DNA from: Arthrobacter sp. GMC3
GTDB taxonomy: Bacteria; Actinomycetota; Actinomycetes; Actinomycetales; Micrococcaceae
Direction: 5' to 3'
NCBI RefSeq assembly: GCF_002929305.1
Contig: NZ_PJIO01000007.1
Span: forward strand, 124,001 to 188,000
DNA: 64,000 bases
Under the pieces are notes generated by a model that made no database searches, was not told the DNA's origin, and saw nothing but the letters and a program-made list of their open reading frames with translations. Positions 9,345 through 17,734 of this stretch are shown here, piece after piece (within the stretch, counting starts at the first letter, position 1; the number at the start of each line of letters is the position of its first letter). A program made the position numbers and the translations under genes.

Positions 9345-10174
9345 GCGCGGCACCGCAGACTCAGACCGACGCCGGAGACCTTGCCAGCACCTACGCCAGG
9401 GAAAGCGGGGTGGAGATCAGGGAACTGCACGATCCTGCCGAAATGGTGGCCGCCTCCAAATTGCTGGCGGAGGTATGGGGGATCGATCCTGCCAAACCCC
9501 AAGTAAACCCGGGCATGATGGTGGCGCTGGCCCACGCAGGAAACTACGTAGCGGGCGCCTTTGACGGGCAGCAGATGGTGGGTGCCGGTATTGGATTCTT
9601 CCACACACCCAACGACAACGCCCTGCACTCCCACATCACCGGGGTGGTTGGCGGCCGCGTAGGCGGCGGGATCGGCAAGGCGCTGAAGTTTCACCAACGG
9701 GGCTGGTGCCTTGCCCGTGGTGTTGACTCCATGACATGGACTTTTGACCCCCTTGTAGCCCGGAATGCGTTCTTTAATTTTGAACGCCTTGGCGCCCGGG
9801 CCGGCGTGTACCTGCCCAACTTCTACGGGGACATGGACGATGACCTGAACCGCAGCCAGGACACAGACCGGCTCATGCTCACTTGGAATCTGGGCGGCAC
9901 GGGAACGGGCTCCCCCCGAGAGCTCCCCGAGGTACCCGTGGCGGCACTGCGCCGGGGCGCCCACGGTCCAGTCCTCGATCTAGACCTCGACCCGGCCACC
10001 ATGGTGTGCCGTGTTGAAATTCCCACCGACATTGAAAAAATGCGTCGGGAGAGCCCGTCTGCCGCCGAACAATGGCGGCCGGCACTTAGGAATGCACTCA
10101 CCCCGCTTCTGGCGGACGGCTGGCAGATCGCCGGCTTCGATCGAAGCGGTTTCTACCGTATGGAAAGGTACTGA
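9341..10174 (+). CDS. GNAT-family N-acyltransferase, COG3375 type (possible amino-acid N-succinyltransferase)
   Basis: A 277-residue GNAT-fold protein. The acyl-CoA-binding core is visible in HSHITGVVGGRVGGGIGKALKFHQR, followed by the segment MTWTFDPLVARNAFFNFERLGARAGVYLPNFYG and DRLMLTWNL that marks the COG3375 subfamily. In Geobacillus kaustophilus a member of this family is encoded beside an N-succinylamino acid racemase and transfers succinyl groups to D-amino acids. Here the next gene is just such a racemase-like enolase-superfamily protein, 2 nt downstream. The succinyl-CoA and D-amino-acid role is inferred from that precedent; other acyl donors are possible. Confidence 0.8.
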   Translation: MSAAPQTQTDAGDLASTYARESGVEIRELHDPAEMVAASKLLAEVWGIDPAKPQVNPGMMVALAHAGNYVAGAFDGQQMVGAGIGFFHTPNDNALHSHITGVVGGRVGGGIGKALKFHQRGWCLARGVDSMTWTFDPLVARNAFFNFERLGARAGVYLPNFYGDMDDDLNRSQDTDRLMLTWNLGGTGTGSPRELPEVPVAALRRGAHGPVLDLDLDPATMVCRVEIPTDIEKMRRESPSAAEQWRPALRNALTPLLADGWQIAGFDRSGFYRMERY

Positions 10175-10176
10175 GC

Positions 10177-11304
10177 ATGCGTATTCTCAATGTGGAGCTG
10201 ATCACCGTCAGCCTTCCACTTGTCAGCCCCTTCACCACCTCCTTCAGCACGCAAACGCAGCGTTCACCGTTGCTGATCAAGCTGACCGCCGATGTGGACG
10301 GCGACGTCGTAGTGGGTTGGGGGGAGTGCGTCACCCTTCAGGACCCGCTGTATTCGGAGGAATACCTTGACGGTGCGCGCGACGTATTGCGGCGCTACTT
10401 GATACCGCGGCTCTACGCCTGGCAGGATGCCGGGAATAGTCTCAGCGCCGAGACGGTGGGCCACGTGCTGCGGCACATTGTGGGGCACCGGATGGCCAAG
10501 GCCGCCCTGGAAATGGCGGTACTTGACGCCCAGCTGCGCGCAAGCGGGCAGTCCTTTGCCAGCTACTTTGGCGCAACCGTCAACTCCGTGCCCTCTGGCG
10601 TATCCGTGGGCATTGAGAACTCAATTGAGCACCTGCTGGAGGTGGTGGGCGACTTCCTGGACCAGGGGTACGTTCGCATCAAGCTCAAGATCAAACCGGG
10701 CTGGGACATTGCCCCGGTCCGCGCCGTGCGTGAGAAGTTCGGTGACATTCCCCTGCAGGTGGATGCCAATGCCGCCTACACGCTGGTGGATGCGCCCCTG
10801 CTGCGTCAGCTGGACGCCTTCGATCTGCTGCTGATTGAGCAGCCACTGGCCGAGGACGATCTGCGCCAGCATGCCCTCTTGGCCAAGCAAATGAGCACGC
10901 CCATGTGCCTGGATGAGTCCATTGTTTCGGCAACGGCCGCCGCGGATGCCATTGCACTTGGGGCCGTTGATGTCATCAACATCAAGCCAGGGCGGGTGGG
11001 CGGCTACCTGGAAGCCCGTCGCATCCACGACATCGCCGCGGCAAATGGCATCGCCGTGTGGTGTGGAGGCATGCTCGAGTCAGGTCTGGGACGTGCGGCC
11101 AATGCTGCACTGGCCGGAATGAGCGGGTTTACCTTACCGGGGGATATATCCGCCTCGGACCGGTTCTACAAATTGGACATCACCGAACCCTTCGTTCTCG
11201 ACGGCGGACGGATCGCCATCCCGACCGGTCCAGGTTTGGGCGTGGAACCCCTCCCCGAAGTTCTCAAAGACCTCACGGTTCACACGGAAACCGTTTCCAA
11301 CTGA
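10177..11304 (+). CDS. Enolase-superfamily protein, N-succinylamino acid racemase / o-succinylbenzoate synthase type
   Basis: A 375-residue enzyme of the muconate-lactonizing subgroup, MenC/NSAR branch. The capping domain opens with VELITVSLPLVSPFTTSF. In the barrel the catalytic pair K169-x-K171 (KLK), metal ligands Asp196, Glu221 and Asp246 (VDAN, EQP, DES) and the opposite Lys270 (NIKPGRVGG) are all present, so it should be active. The family interconverts N-succinyl D- and L-amino acids or makes o-succinylbenzoate for menaquinone. The GNAT gene just upstream and the peptidase and peptide importer in the same operon favour the racemase role; no other men gene is in view. It is the last gene before a strong terminator. 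Confidence 0.85.
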   Translation: MRILNVELITVSLPLVSPFTTSFSTQTQRSPLLIKLTADVDGDVVVGWGECVTLQDPLYSEEYLDGARDVLRRYLIPRLYAWQDAGNSLSAETVGHVLRHIVGHRMAKAALEMAVLDAQLRASGQSFASYFGATVNSVPSGVSVGIENSIEHLLEVVGDFLDQGYVRIKLKIKPGWDIAPVRAVREKFGDIPLQVDANAAYTLVDAPLLRQLDAFDLLLIEQPLAEDDLRQHALLAKQMSTPMCLDESIVSATAAADAIALGAVDVINIKPGRVGGYLEARRIHDIAAANGIAVWCGGMLESGLGRAANAALAGMSGFTLPGDISASDRFYKLDITEPFVLDGGRIAIPTGPGLGVEPLPEVLKDLTVHTETVSN

Positions 11305-11317
11305 TCCTTGGCCATCA

Positions 11318-11360
11318 AAGCCGTGGGGACCCGCCAAATGGCGGGTCCCCACGGCTTTTT
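11318..11360 (+). terminator. Strong terminator of the peptide-use operon
   Basis: A perfect 18-bp stem, arms 11318-11335 and 11340-11357, has a 4-nt loop (AAAT) and is followed by further T residues. It lies between convergent genes and may act in both directions. Confidence 0.9.
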
Positions 11361-11392
11361 GCTCGCTGATTCAAGCGCTTTTCGGTGGGACG

Positions 11393-12409
11393 CTACCCGC
11401 GCAATGACGCCAGGCTTGACGTGATGCGCTCAAATACGGTGGCGTCCACCATTTCGCCGTTGCGTTTAAGGGCAAGCACCGCGGCCCCCACCACGCCGTC
11501 GGCAACCAGGGCCGGCTCCGTTTTAAACGCGCCGTCGGGGTGGCCGGCAGATTCGCCCGCCTGCCCCAGCTGTGTCAACACCGCCGCCCCCACGGTGCCG
11601 CCCTTGGTGAGAACACTGCCGCCAAAAACCAGCGGCCCTGAGATGGCGGGGTCCACTACCGCCCTCAGGGTCTGTGCCAGTGCGGCGGCGCAGCGGGCAA
11701 TGATCTGTTGGGCAACGGCATCCTCCGGGACGGCAAAAACCAGGGGCGCGAAGCGCGACAGTTCAATAGGGCGCAGTTCATAGGTCTTTACGATCAGTTG
11801 CTGCTGGGCACTGACGCGTCCCTGGGTTCGCGAGTCAGGGTCCACGGTGATCCCCAGATCCTCCAGCACCAAGTTGGTCAGGGCCGTGGGCGTTCCGCGG
11901 CCGTCCAATGCCGCAGCAACGGCGCGGGCCACCTCATGGCCAAGCCAGAATCCTGACCCCGTATCGCCCAAGAGCCAGCCTGTCCCGTCGGCGACGGCTG
12001 CGAGCCGGCCACCGGCAATACGGGCCGCCACGGCTCCCGTGCCGGCTATCAAGGCGTATCCATCATCTTGATAGGTTCCGGAGTAAAAGGCGGCCAATAA
12101 GTCAGATTCAATCACTGCTTGCCCGGTCAGACCCAGCGTCACGAACCGCTCTTGAAACAAATGTGTCGGCAAATCAAGGGACGCGCCGGCCATGGCCAGC
12201 GTCACCGCAGCGAGCGGCGCGCGGGCATCTCCCACTGCACTGTTCGAGGCCGCCAAGAGCGCCTCCAAGGCCCCGTCAAAACCCCTAGAAACCGGGTTTC
12301 CGCCACCCGATGTGCCGTATCCCAGACACTGTCCGAAGTGGGTCAAGAACACCGCTCGGGTCGAGGTTCCGCCGGCGTCAATTGCAAGGTAGTTAGGCAT
12401 TGTTATCAT
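11393..12409 (-). CDS. BadF/BadG-type sugar kinase, probable N-acetylglucosamine (or MurNAc) kinase
   Basis: A 338-residue ASKHA-fold kinase (335 if the ATG at 12400 is used). The N-terminal phosphate-binding motif is LAIDAGGTSTRAVFL; further motifs are GTGAVAARIAGG and DTGSGFWLGHEVARA, as in NagK-like members of the BadF/BadG/BcrA/BcrD family. It would phosphorylate a free amino sugar at C6 with ATP. The divergent neighbour is an RpiR/MurR-type regulator that leads into a sugar-phosphate SIS protein and an amino-sugar importer, which supports GlcNAc or MurNAc as substrate. Which sugar cannot be told from sequence. Confidence 0.8.
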   Translation of the reverse strand: MITMPNYLAIDAGGTSTRAVFLTHFGQCLGYGTSGGGNPVSRGFDGALEALLAASNSAVGDARAPLAAVTLAMAGASLDLPTHLFQERFVTLGLTGQAVIESDLLAAFYSGTYQDDGYALIAGTGAVAARIAGGRLAAVADGTGWLLGDTGSGFWLGHEVARAVAAALDGRGTPTALTNLVLEDLGITVDPDSRTQGRVSAQQQLIVKTYELRPIELSRFAPLVFAVPEDAVAQQIIARCAAALAQTLRAVVDPAISGPLVFGGSVLTKGGTVGAAVLTQLGQAGESAGHPDGAFKTEPALVADGVVGAAVLALKRNGEMVDATVFERITSSLASLRG

Positions 12410-12481
12410 TCTGTGTCTTAGATGTGACTTGACTTACATCGCTGGTGATAATAGTTTTCAGTTAGCAGTCACCGAAAAGAA

Positions 12482-13465
12482 ATGGATTTTCACATGTCAT
12501 CGTTCGCGCCATCCCTTGCAGCAGTGAACGCTGCCGGCGTCGTGAACCGTATTCAGGCAAAACTACCCGACATGCCGACTGCAATGGCCAAGATCGGAAC
12601 GTTTCTTTTGGAACATCCGCAGGCGCCGTTGGAATTGTCCATCATGGAACTGGCCGAGCAAACAAAAACTTCGCCCGCAACCGTCACGCGCTTTTGCCGC
12701 CTTCTTGGTTATGCCGGGTATGTGCCATTTCGTGTCAGCATCGCCTCCGACGTGGGACGCAGTGACGCCCGCGAGTCGTGGAAAGCCGACATCGGCCGCG
12801 CTTTCGGCCCCGACGATTCCGCCCGCGATGTGCTGAGCACCCTTGTTAACGCCCACACGCGTTCACTCGAGGAAACGGCTGCGGTCATGGACCTGGCGCT
12901 CATGAACAAGATTGCCCGCCGCATTGCCATGTGCACCCATGTGGACATCTATGGCATCGGTGGCAGTGCTGTCATGGCAAAGGAAATGCAGTCACGCCTG
13001 TACCGGATCGGCATCAACGCCCATCACTGGTCCGAGGTCCACGCCGGTCTGACCAGCGCCGCTATTCAGGACTCAAACTCGGTGGCCATTGGCATCTCCA
13101 ACACCGGGCGCACCGAAGAGACCATTCAAATGTTGCGTGAAGCCGGCGAGGCCGGCGCCTTGACCGTGGCGCTGAGCAACAACCCGGGCTCACCGTTGGC
13201 CGAAAGTGCCGACGCCGCCATCATCACCTCCGTTCACGAACAATTCCTGCAACCGGACGATCTTTCGGCCAAGCACGTTCAACTACTCGTCCTGGACTTG
13301 CTCTACCTTTTGGTAGCCCAGGTGAACTTTGCCCAGACCACCTCCAAGCTGGCCTCCTCGGCGATGGCAGTTTCCCCTCATCGCCGCCCAACCCGGGCTG
13401 CGCGCCTGGAGCTGGGCACCCACCGAGGACAGCGCACTACCGGAAGGAGCCCCAAGCGTGTCTGA
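12482..13465 (+). CDS. RpiR/MurR-family transcriptional regulator
   Basis: A 327-residue regulator. Residues about 25-95 are the RpiR-type helix-turn-helix domain (IMELAEQTKTSPATVTRFCRLLGYAGY). Residues about 140-270 are a SIS sugar-phosphate-binding domain (VDIYGIGGSAVMAKEMQSRL, AIGISNTGRTEETIQML). Such proteins bind a phosphorylated sugar and usually repress nearby catabolic genes. It is divergent from the kinase gene and overlaps the next gene, so it probably controls both directions. The last 40 or so residues are basic and disordered-looking, encoded where the overlap with the SIS gene begins. An internal ATG at 12494 is an alternative start. Confidence 0.88.
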   Translation: MDFHMSSFAPSLAAVNAAGVVNRIQAKLPDMPTAMAKIGTFLLEHPQAPLELSIMELAEQTKTSPATVTRFCRLLGYAGYVPFRVSIASDVGRSDARESWKADIGRAFGPDDSARDVLSTLVNAHTRSLEETAAVMDLALMNKIARRIAMCTHVDIYGIGGSAVMAKEMQSRLYRIGINAHHWSEVHAGLTSAAIQDSNSVAIGISNTGRTEETIQMLREAGEAGALTVALSNNPGSPLAESADAAIITSVHEQFLQPDDLSAKHVQLLVLDLLYLLVAQVNFAQTTSKLASSAMAVSPHRRPTRAARLELGTHRGQRTTGRSPKRV

Positions 13466-14222
13466 GAACATCAATGCTTATAGCTTGGAAGTATCCACCC
13501 GCCTGGACGCCCTCACTGAGTGGGCCGTGGCCGGCGGCCTGAATGAGGCCGCCGAGGCGCTGGCGCAGACCTTGAGTGACGGGGGCGTTATTCAGGCCTT
13601 CGGCACCGGCCACTCCGAGGCGTTCGCCATGGAGATCGCCGGCCGCGCCGGAGGGTTGATCCCCACGAGCAAGATCGCCCTGCGGGACCTGGTGCTCCAT
13701 GGGGAGCGGGATGTTGCCGTGCTTGATTCGCTGGAAGGCTCCGTCTTGGAGCGCGAAACTGGCATCGCCAAGGAGTTGTTCGATCTCTCCTTGGTGGATC
13801 CGCGCGACATATTTCTTATTGCTTCAAACTCCGGCGTGAACGGCTCGATCGTTGGCTTGGCGCTTATTGCCAAGGAACGCGGGCATAAAGTGATCGCCGT
13901 CACCAGCCTTGAACACACGAATGCAGTCGAAACAAAGCACCCAAGTGGGATGCGTCTCAGTGAGATTGCCGATATTGTTATCGATAACAGGGCGCCTTTT
14001 GGCGACACAACCCTCGAAGTTTCCGGCGGAGGAGGTGTTGGTGCGGTTTCATCGATCACGGCAGCGTACATAGCGCAGCTGTTGACCATTGAAACCGTCC
14101 AATGCCTGGTCCGTGCGGGGAAGAAACCGCCCATCTATGTTTCGGCAAATATCCCGGGCGGGGACGAACACAATACCGCTTTAGTGGGCCAGTACGCTGG
14201 CCGGCTCAGGCGTGAGGCGTGA
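13458..14222 (+). CDS. SIS-domain sugar-phosphate protein, UPF0309-like
   Basis: A 254-residue protein made almost wholly of a SIS domain. Key stretches are IQAFGTGHSEAFAMEIAGRAGG, the phosphate loop ASNSGVNGSIVGLALIAKERGHKVIAVTS and HPSGMRLSEIAD. These fit the UPF0309 group rather than MurQ etherase, although the two share the fold and a role in amino-sugar phosphate metabolism is likely. I use GTG 13458 because AGGAG lies 8 nt upstream (13444-13449 region) and an earlier in-frame start would read through the regulator gene. It overlaps the regulator by 8 nt. The reaction (isomerase, etherase or ligand sensor) is not known. Confidence 0.75.
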   Translation: MSENINAYSLEVSTRLDALTEWAVAGGLNEAAEALAQTLSDGGVIQAFGTGHSEAFAMEIAGRAGGLIPTSKIALRDLVLHGERDVAVLDSLEGSVLERETGIAKELFDLSLVDPRDIFLIASNSGVNGSIVGLALIAKERGHKVIAVTSLEHTNAVETKHPSGMRLSEIADIVIDNRAPFGDTTLEVSGGGGVGAVSSITAAYIAQLLTIETVQCLVRAGKKPPIYVSANIPGGDEHNTALVGQYAGRLRREA

Positions 14223-14302
14223 TTCCAGCAGCCGTGTAGCAGCAAGTCAGCTACAGCTCGTGAGGCCGCCGCATGAATTGCAGTGAAATGCAGTAACAGT
14301 TC

Positions 14303-14327
14303 AAAAAGTACAAAGCAGTACCTTTTT
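14303..14327. promoter_or_regulatory. Imperfect inverted repeat ahead of the importer genes
   Basis: AAAAAGTAC (14303-14311) faces GTACCTTTTT (14318-14327), nearly reverse complementary. It sits in the 141-nt gap between the SIS gene and the binding-protein gene. It could be a weak terminator or attenuator, or an operator; the sequence does not decide. Confidence 0.35.
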
Positions 14328-14363
14328 TAGCGTTCGTACCATCAACGGAAGGCAGTACCTAGA

Positions 14364-15776
14364 ATGAGCATTCAGAACAAGCCGCTGCAGCGTCGTGGAT
14401 TCCTCCGCGGTGCCCTGGCCACCGCCGTTCTTGTCCCCATGGGTGGGGCCCTGGCTTCTTGCGCCGGCGGCTCCGGGACGGCAGCAAGCTCCGCTGCGGG
14501 CGGGGACGTCTCCGCCACCAACCCGTTTGGCGTTGCCAAGACCGGCGCACTTGACGCCGTCATCTTCAAGGGCGGCTACGGCATCGACTACGTCGATTTC
14601 GCCGGCGCCATCTTCACCAAAAACTACCCGGGCGTCACCGTCAAGATCAGCCCGTCCACGGACATCGCCCAGGAACTGCAGCCGCGCTTCGTCGGTGGCA
14701 CACCTCCGGACCTCATTGACAACTCCGGTGCCAAGTCCATCGGCTTTGCCACCATCTTGGACCAGCTCGAGGACCTTAAGTCCATCACCGAGGCCAACAA
14801 CCTTGAGGGCACCAAGATTGCCGACACCCTGTACGACGGCGTTCTGGCACCGGGCACCTTCGATGGCAAGGTTGCCGCCATCAACTACGTGCTCACGGTC
14901 TACGCCGTGTGGTACTCGGCCAGCTTGTTCAAGGCCAACAACTGGACCGTTCCCACCACCTGGGACGAGGCCATGGATCTGGGCGCCAAGGCCAAGGCGC
15001 AGGGCAAGTACCTGTTCCTCTGGGGCAAGGAAGCTGCCACGTACTACCTGACCATGGCCATCGAGTCGGCCATCAAGGAAGGTGGCGACACGGTACGCGT
15101 CAACCTTGAGAACCTCAAGCCCGACTCCTGGTCTCAGCCGGCCGTGCAGGCCGTCTTTGGCGCCCTGGAAAAGATCGTCAAGGCCGGCTACGTCAAGCCC
15201 GGTGGCGCCGGTACCCAGTTCACGGCCGCCCAGGCACAGTGGTCCAACAACCAGGACGCCCTGCTGTACCCGTCCGGTTCATGGATCGAAAACGAAATGA
15301 AGGACCAGACCAAGGCCGACTTCCAGATGACGGGTGCTCCCACCCCCGTTGTCACGAGCAGTCCGAAGATCGCCCAGAGCGGTGTTCGTTCCGCAGCCGG
15401 CGAGCCCTTCATTGTTCCCAGCAAGGGTGTCAACGTCGCTGCCGGCAAGGAATTGCTGCGCATCATGCTTTCCAAGGATGCTGCCGTCAACTTCGCCAAG
15501 ACCAAGCTGGCTCCCACAGTAGTCAAGGGCACCGTTCCGGCGGACGGCTTCGGCTCCACCGCATTGGTCTCCCAGACGACCATGCTGGACAAGGCCGGCA
15601 AGAACATCTTCACCTGGAACTTCATCGACCTGTACGGCATGAACGCCGACCTGCTGGTGCCGTGGAACTCCTTCCTCGCCGGTGATCTTGACGCTGCTGG
15701 CCTGACCAAGGCCCTGCAGGACATCACCGACAAGGTCGCCAACGACAGCTCGGTCAAGAAGATTGAAGTGAAGTGA
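14364..15776 (+). CDS. ngcE: Sugar ABC transporter substrate-binding lipoprotein, NgcE-like (amino sugar)
   Basis: A 470-residue family 1 solute-binding protein. The N-terminus combines a twin-arginine signal (QRRGFLRGA) with a lipobox ending in Ala-Ser-Cys, then an Ala/Gly/Ser linker, so it is exported folded and lipid-anchored. The body has the usual sugar-binding-protein features (WDEAMDLGAKAKAQGKY, YPSGSWIENEMKDQ). The Tat lipoprotein signal and overall layout resemble NgcE, the GlcNAc/chitobiose-binding protein of Streptomyces. The kinase, MurR-type regulator and SIS gene next door support an amino-sugar ligand. No ATPase gene follows; such systems commonly borrow a shared MsiK-type ATPase encoded elsewhere. 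Confidence 0.8.
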   Translation: MSIQNKPLQRRGFLRGALATAVLVPMGGALASCAGGSGTAASSAAGGDVSATNPFGVAKTGALDAVIFKGGYGIDYVDFAGAIFTKNYPGVTVKISPSTDIAQELQPRFVGGTPPDLIDNSGAKSIGFATILDQLEDLKSITEANNLEGTKIADTLYDGVLAPGTFDGKVAAINYVLTVYAVWYSASLFKANNWTVPTTWDEAMDLGAKAKAQGKYLFLWGKEAATYYLTMAIESAIKEGGDTVRVNLENLKPDSWSQPAVQAVFGALEKIVKAGYVKPGGAGTQFTAAQAQWSNNQDALLYPSGSWIENEMKDQTKADFQMTGAPTPVVTSSPKIAQSGVRSAAGEPFIVPSKGVNVAAGKELLRIMLSKDAAVNFAKTKLAPTVVKGTVPADGFGSTALVSQTTMLDKAGKNIFTWNFIDLYGMNADLLVPWNSFLAGDLDAAGLTKALQDITDKVANDSSVKKIEVK

Positions 15777-16765
15777 CTCAAGTAGCAAACCATGTGAAGC
15801 CGGGCGGCGACCTTCCAGTCGCTGCCCGGCGGCGCCGGAAAAAACTGACGTTCGATAAGGTCAGCTTCATGGCAGTCTTTTTGGGCCTGCCATTGGTGAT
15901 CTATCTGGTCTTCGTGATCTCGCCGTTTGTCCAAGCGGTGTACTACTCGATGACCAGCTGGAGCGGCTTCGATGCCAACATGCCGTTCATTGGCTTCGAT
16001 AATTATGTCAAGCTCTTCAACGATGACATCTTCATGATCTCGGTCCGCAACAGCATCACCTTGGCCATCTTCCTGCCGGTCATCACCGTCATCTTGGCCC
16101 TGGTATTGGCCACGCTGGTGACCATTGGGGGCAGCAGCCGCGGTCAGATCAAGGGCCTGAAGGGCGCTGGTTTCTACCGGATCGTCTCCTTCTTCCCCTA
16201 CGTGATCCCCGCCGTCGTCATCGGCATCATCTGGGCACAGATCTACGACCCCAGCTCGGGACTGCTCAACGGCCTCCTGAACGCTGTTGGTCTGGACGGC
16301 CCCGCCAACGGCATGCTGGGCGATTCACGCACGGCCATGATCGCCTCCATGGTGGTCATCGTCTGGGGCTTTGTGGGCTTCTACATGATCTTGTTCATCG
16401 CAGCCATCAAGGGCATCCCCGCGGAGACCTTTGAAGCCGCCCGCATTGACGGCGCCGGACGTTTCCGCACGGCCATCACCATCACCATCCCGCTGATCCG
16501 TGACAACATCCAGACGGCCTACGTCTACATGGGCATCCTGGCCCTGGACGCCTTTGTCTACATGTCGGTTCTGAACTCCACCGGCGGGCCGGCCAACTCC
16601 ACCTTGGTCATGTCCCAGAAACTGTTCACCACCGCATTCTCCAAGGGCCAGTTCGGCCTGGCCTGTGCCATGGGTGTTGTCCTGGCAGTCATGACCTTGA
16701 TTTTCTCGGCGCTCGTATTCTTGGTGAATCGCCTCACCGGTGGCAGTAAGGATGTGTCCAACTAA
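15773..16765 (+). CDS. ngcF: Sugar ABC transporter permease, NgcF/MalF type
   Basis: A 330-residue membrane protein with a 30-residue basic N-terminal tail and about six hydrophobic helices. The coupling motif is FEAARIDGAGRFRTAITITIPLIRDN near residue 220. It starts at GTG 15773, overlapping the binding-protein stop by 4 nt, so the two are coupled. It forms the channel with the next gene product. Confidence 0.85.
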   Translation: MTQVANHVKPGGDLPVAARRRRKKLTFDKVSFMAVFLGLPLVIYLVFVISPFVQAVYYSMTSWSGFDANMPFIGFDNYVKLFNDDIFMISVRNSITLAIFLPVITVILALVLATLVTIGGSSRGQIKGLKGAGFYRIVSFFPYVIPAVVIGIIWAQIYDPSSGLLNGLLNAVGLDGPANGMLGDSRTAMIASMVVIVWGFVGFYMILFIAAIKGIPAETFEAARIDGAGRFRTAITITIPLIRDNIQTAYVYMGILALDAFVYMSVLNSTGGPANSTLVMSQKLFTTAFSKGQFGLACAMGVVLAVMTLIFSALVFLVNRLTGGSKDVSN

Positions 16766-17661
16766 TGTCACTCAAACTCTCCAAGAGGTCTTCCGAAATC
16801 GAAGGCCATGTGGAACGTAAGCCCAAGGAGTCCAAGGGCGACAAGGTTGTAGCCGGCGTTTCGCACACCATGCTCGCCTTGTGGTCCCTGATGGTCCTGG
16901 TACCCCTTGGCTGGACCCTGCTGTCATCCTTCAAGCAGACCAAGGAAATCTTCGCCTCGCCGTTCTCCCTGCCCGAAACATGGCAGTTCCAGAACTACAT
17001 CAACGCCTGGAATTCGGCCGGCATTGGGACTTACTTCTTCAACACCGTGATCGTGGTGGCCTCCGCTCTCATCATTGTCATGGTGCTGGGTTCCATGTGC
17101 GCCTACGTCCTGGCCCGCTATGTGTTCCCCGGCTATCGTGCGGTGTACTACCTCATGCTTGCCGGACTGACGTTCCCGATCTTCCTGGCAATTGTGCCCT
17201 TGTTCTTCATTTTGAAGAACATTGGATTGCTCAACACCTTGCCCGGGTTGATCATCGTGTACGTCTCCTTCGCTCTGCCGTTCACCGTCTTCTTCCTGTT
17301 CTCCTTCTTCAAGGCCCTTCCCGGGGAAATTGCTGAAGCGGCACAGATCGACGGCGCCGGTGAGTGGCGCACGTTCTTCCAGGTCATGCTGCCCATGGCC
17401 AAGCCGGGCCTCGCCTCCGTGGCCATCTTCAACTTCCTGGGCCTGTGGAACCAGTACCTGATTCCCGTCGCCATCAACACCAAGCGCGAGAACTATGTCC
17501 TTTCCCAGGGCATTGCCTCCGTCGCCGGCCAGATGGGCTACGCGGTGGACTTCGGTCAGCTGTTCGCGGCCGCCATCATCGTGGTGGTGCCGGTGCTGAT
17601 CGTGTACGTGATCTTCCAGCGCCAGCTCCAGGGCTCGGTGTCCGCAGGAACCATGAAGTAG
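16765..17661 (+). CDS. ngcG: Sugar ABC transporter permease, NgcG/MalG type
   Basis: A 298-residue partner permease. A polar tail is followed by about six helices, and the coupling motif AEAAQIDGAGEWRTFFQVMLPMAKPG lies near residue 190. The ATG overlaps the stop of the previous gene by one base. It is the last gene of the importer operon; a long perfect hairpin follows 15 nt after the stop. Confidence 0.87.
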   Translation: MSLKLSKRSSEIEGHVERKPKESKGDKVVAGVSHTMLALWSLMVLVPLGWTLLSSFKQTKEIFASPFSLPETWQFQNYINAWNSAGIGTYFFNTVIVVASALIIVMVLGSMCAYVLARYVFPGYRAVYYLMLAGLTFPIFLAIVPLFFILKNIGLLNTLPGLIIVYVSFALPFTVFFLFSFFKALPGEIAEAAQIDGAGEWRTFFQVMLPMAKPGLASVAIFNFLGLWNQYLIPVAINTKRENYVLSQGIASVAGQMGYAVDFGQLFAAAIIVVVPVLIVYVIFQRQLQGSVSAGTMK

Positions 17662-17675
17662 CGGTTACCCGCACT

Positions 17676-17732
17676 CGAACGGGGAGTAGTTGTTGATGTT
17701 GGACGCCAACATCAACAACTACTCCCCGTTCG
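17676..17732. terminator. 27-bp perfect palindrome between convergent genes (bidirectional terminator; repeat copy A)
   Basis: The arms 17676-17702 and 17706-17732 are exact reverse complements with a 3-nt loop (ACG). The left arm contains GGGGAGTAGTTGTTGATGTT. ATTTATTT follows on the plus strand, giving a T-rich exit. A second hairpin with the same core lies at 44588-44650, so this is also a dispersed repeat. Confidence 0.85.
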
Positions 17733-17734
17733 AT

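Noticed and set aside
7686..9353. Open frame of 555 codons antisense to the S9-S12 fusion
   Set aside because: No domain-like sequence; third-position GC bias on the opposite strand explains it.
13458..14222. MurQ (MurNAc-6-P etherase) as a firm call for the SIS gene
   Set aside because: The phosphate-loop sequence and C-terminal half look more like UPF0309, so only a general SIS role is claimed.
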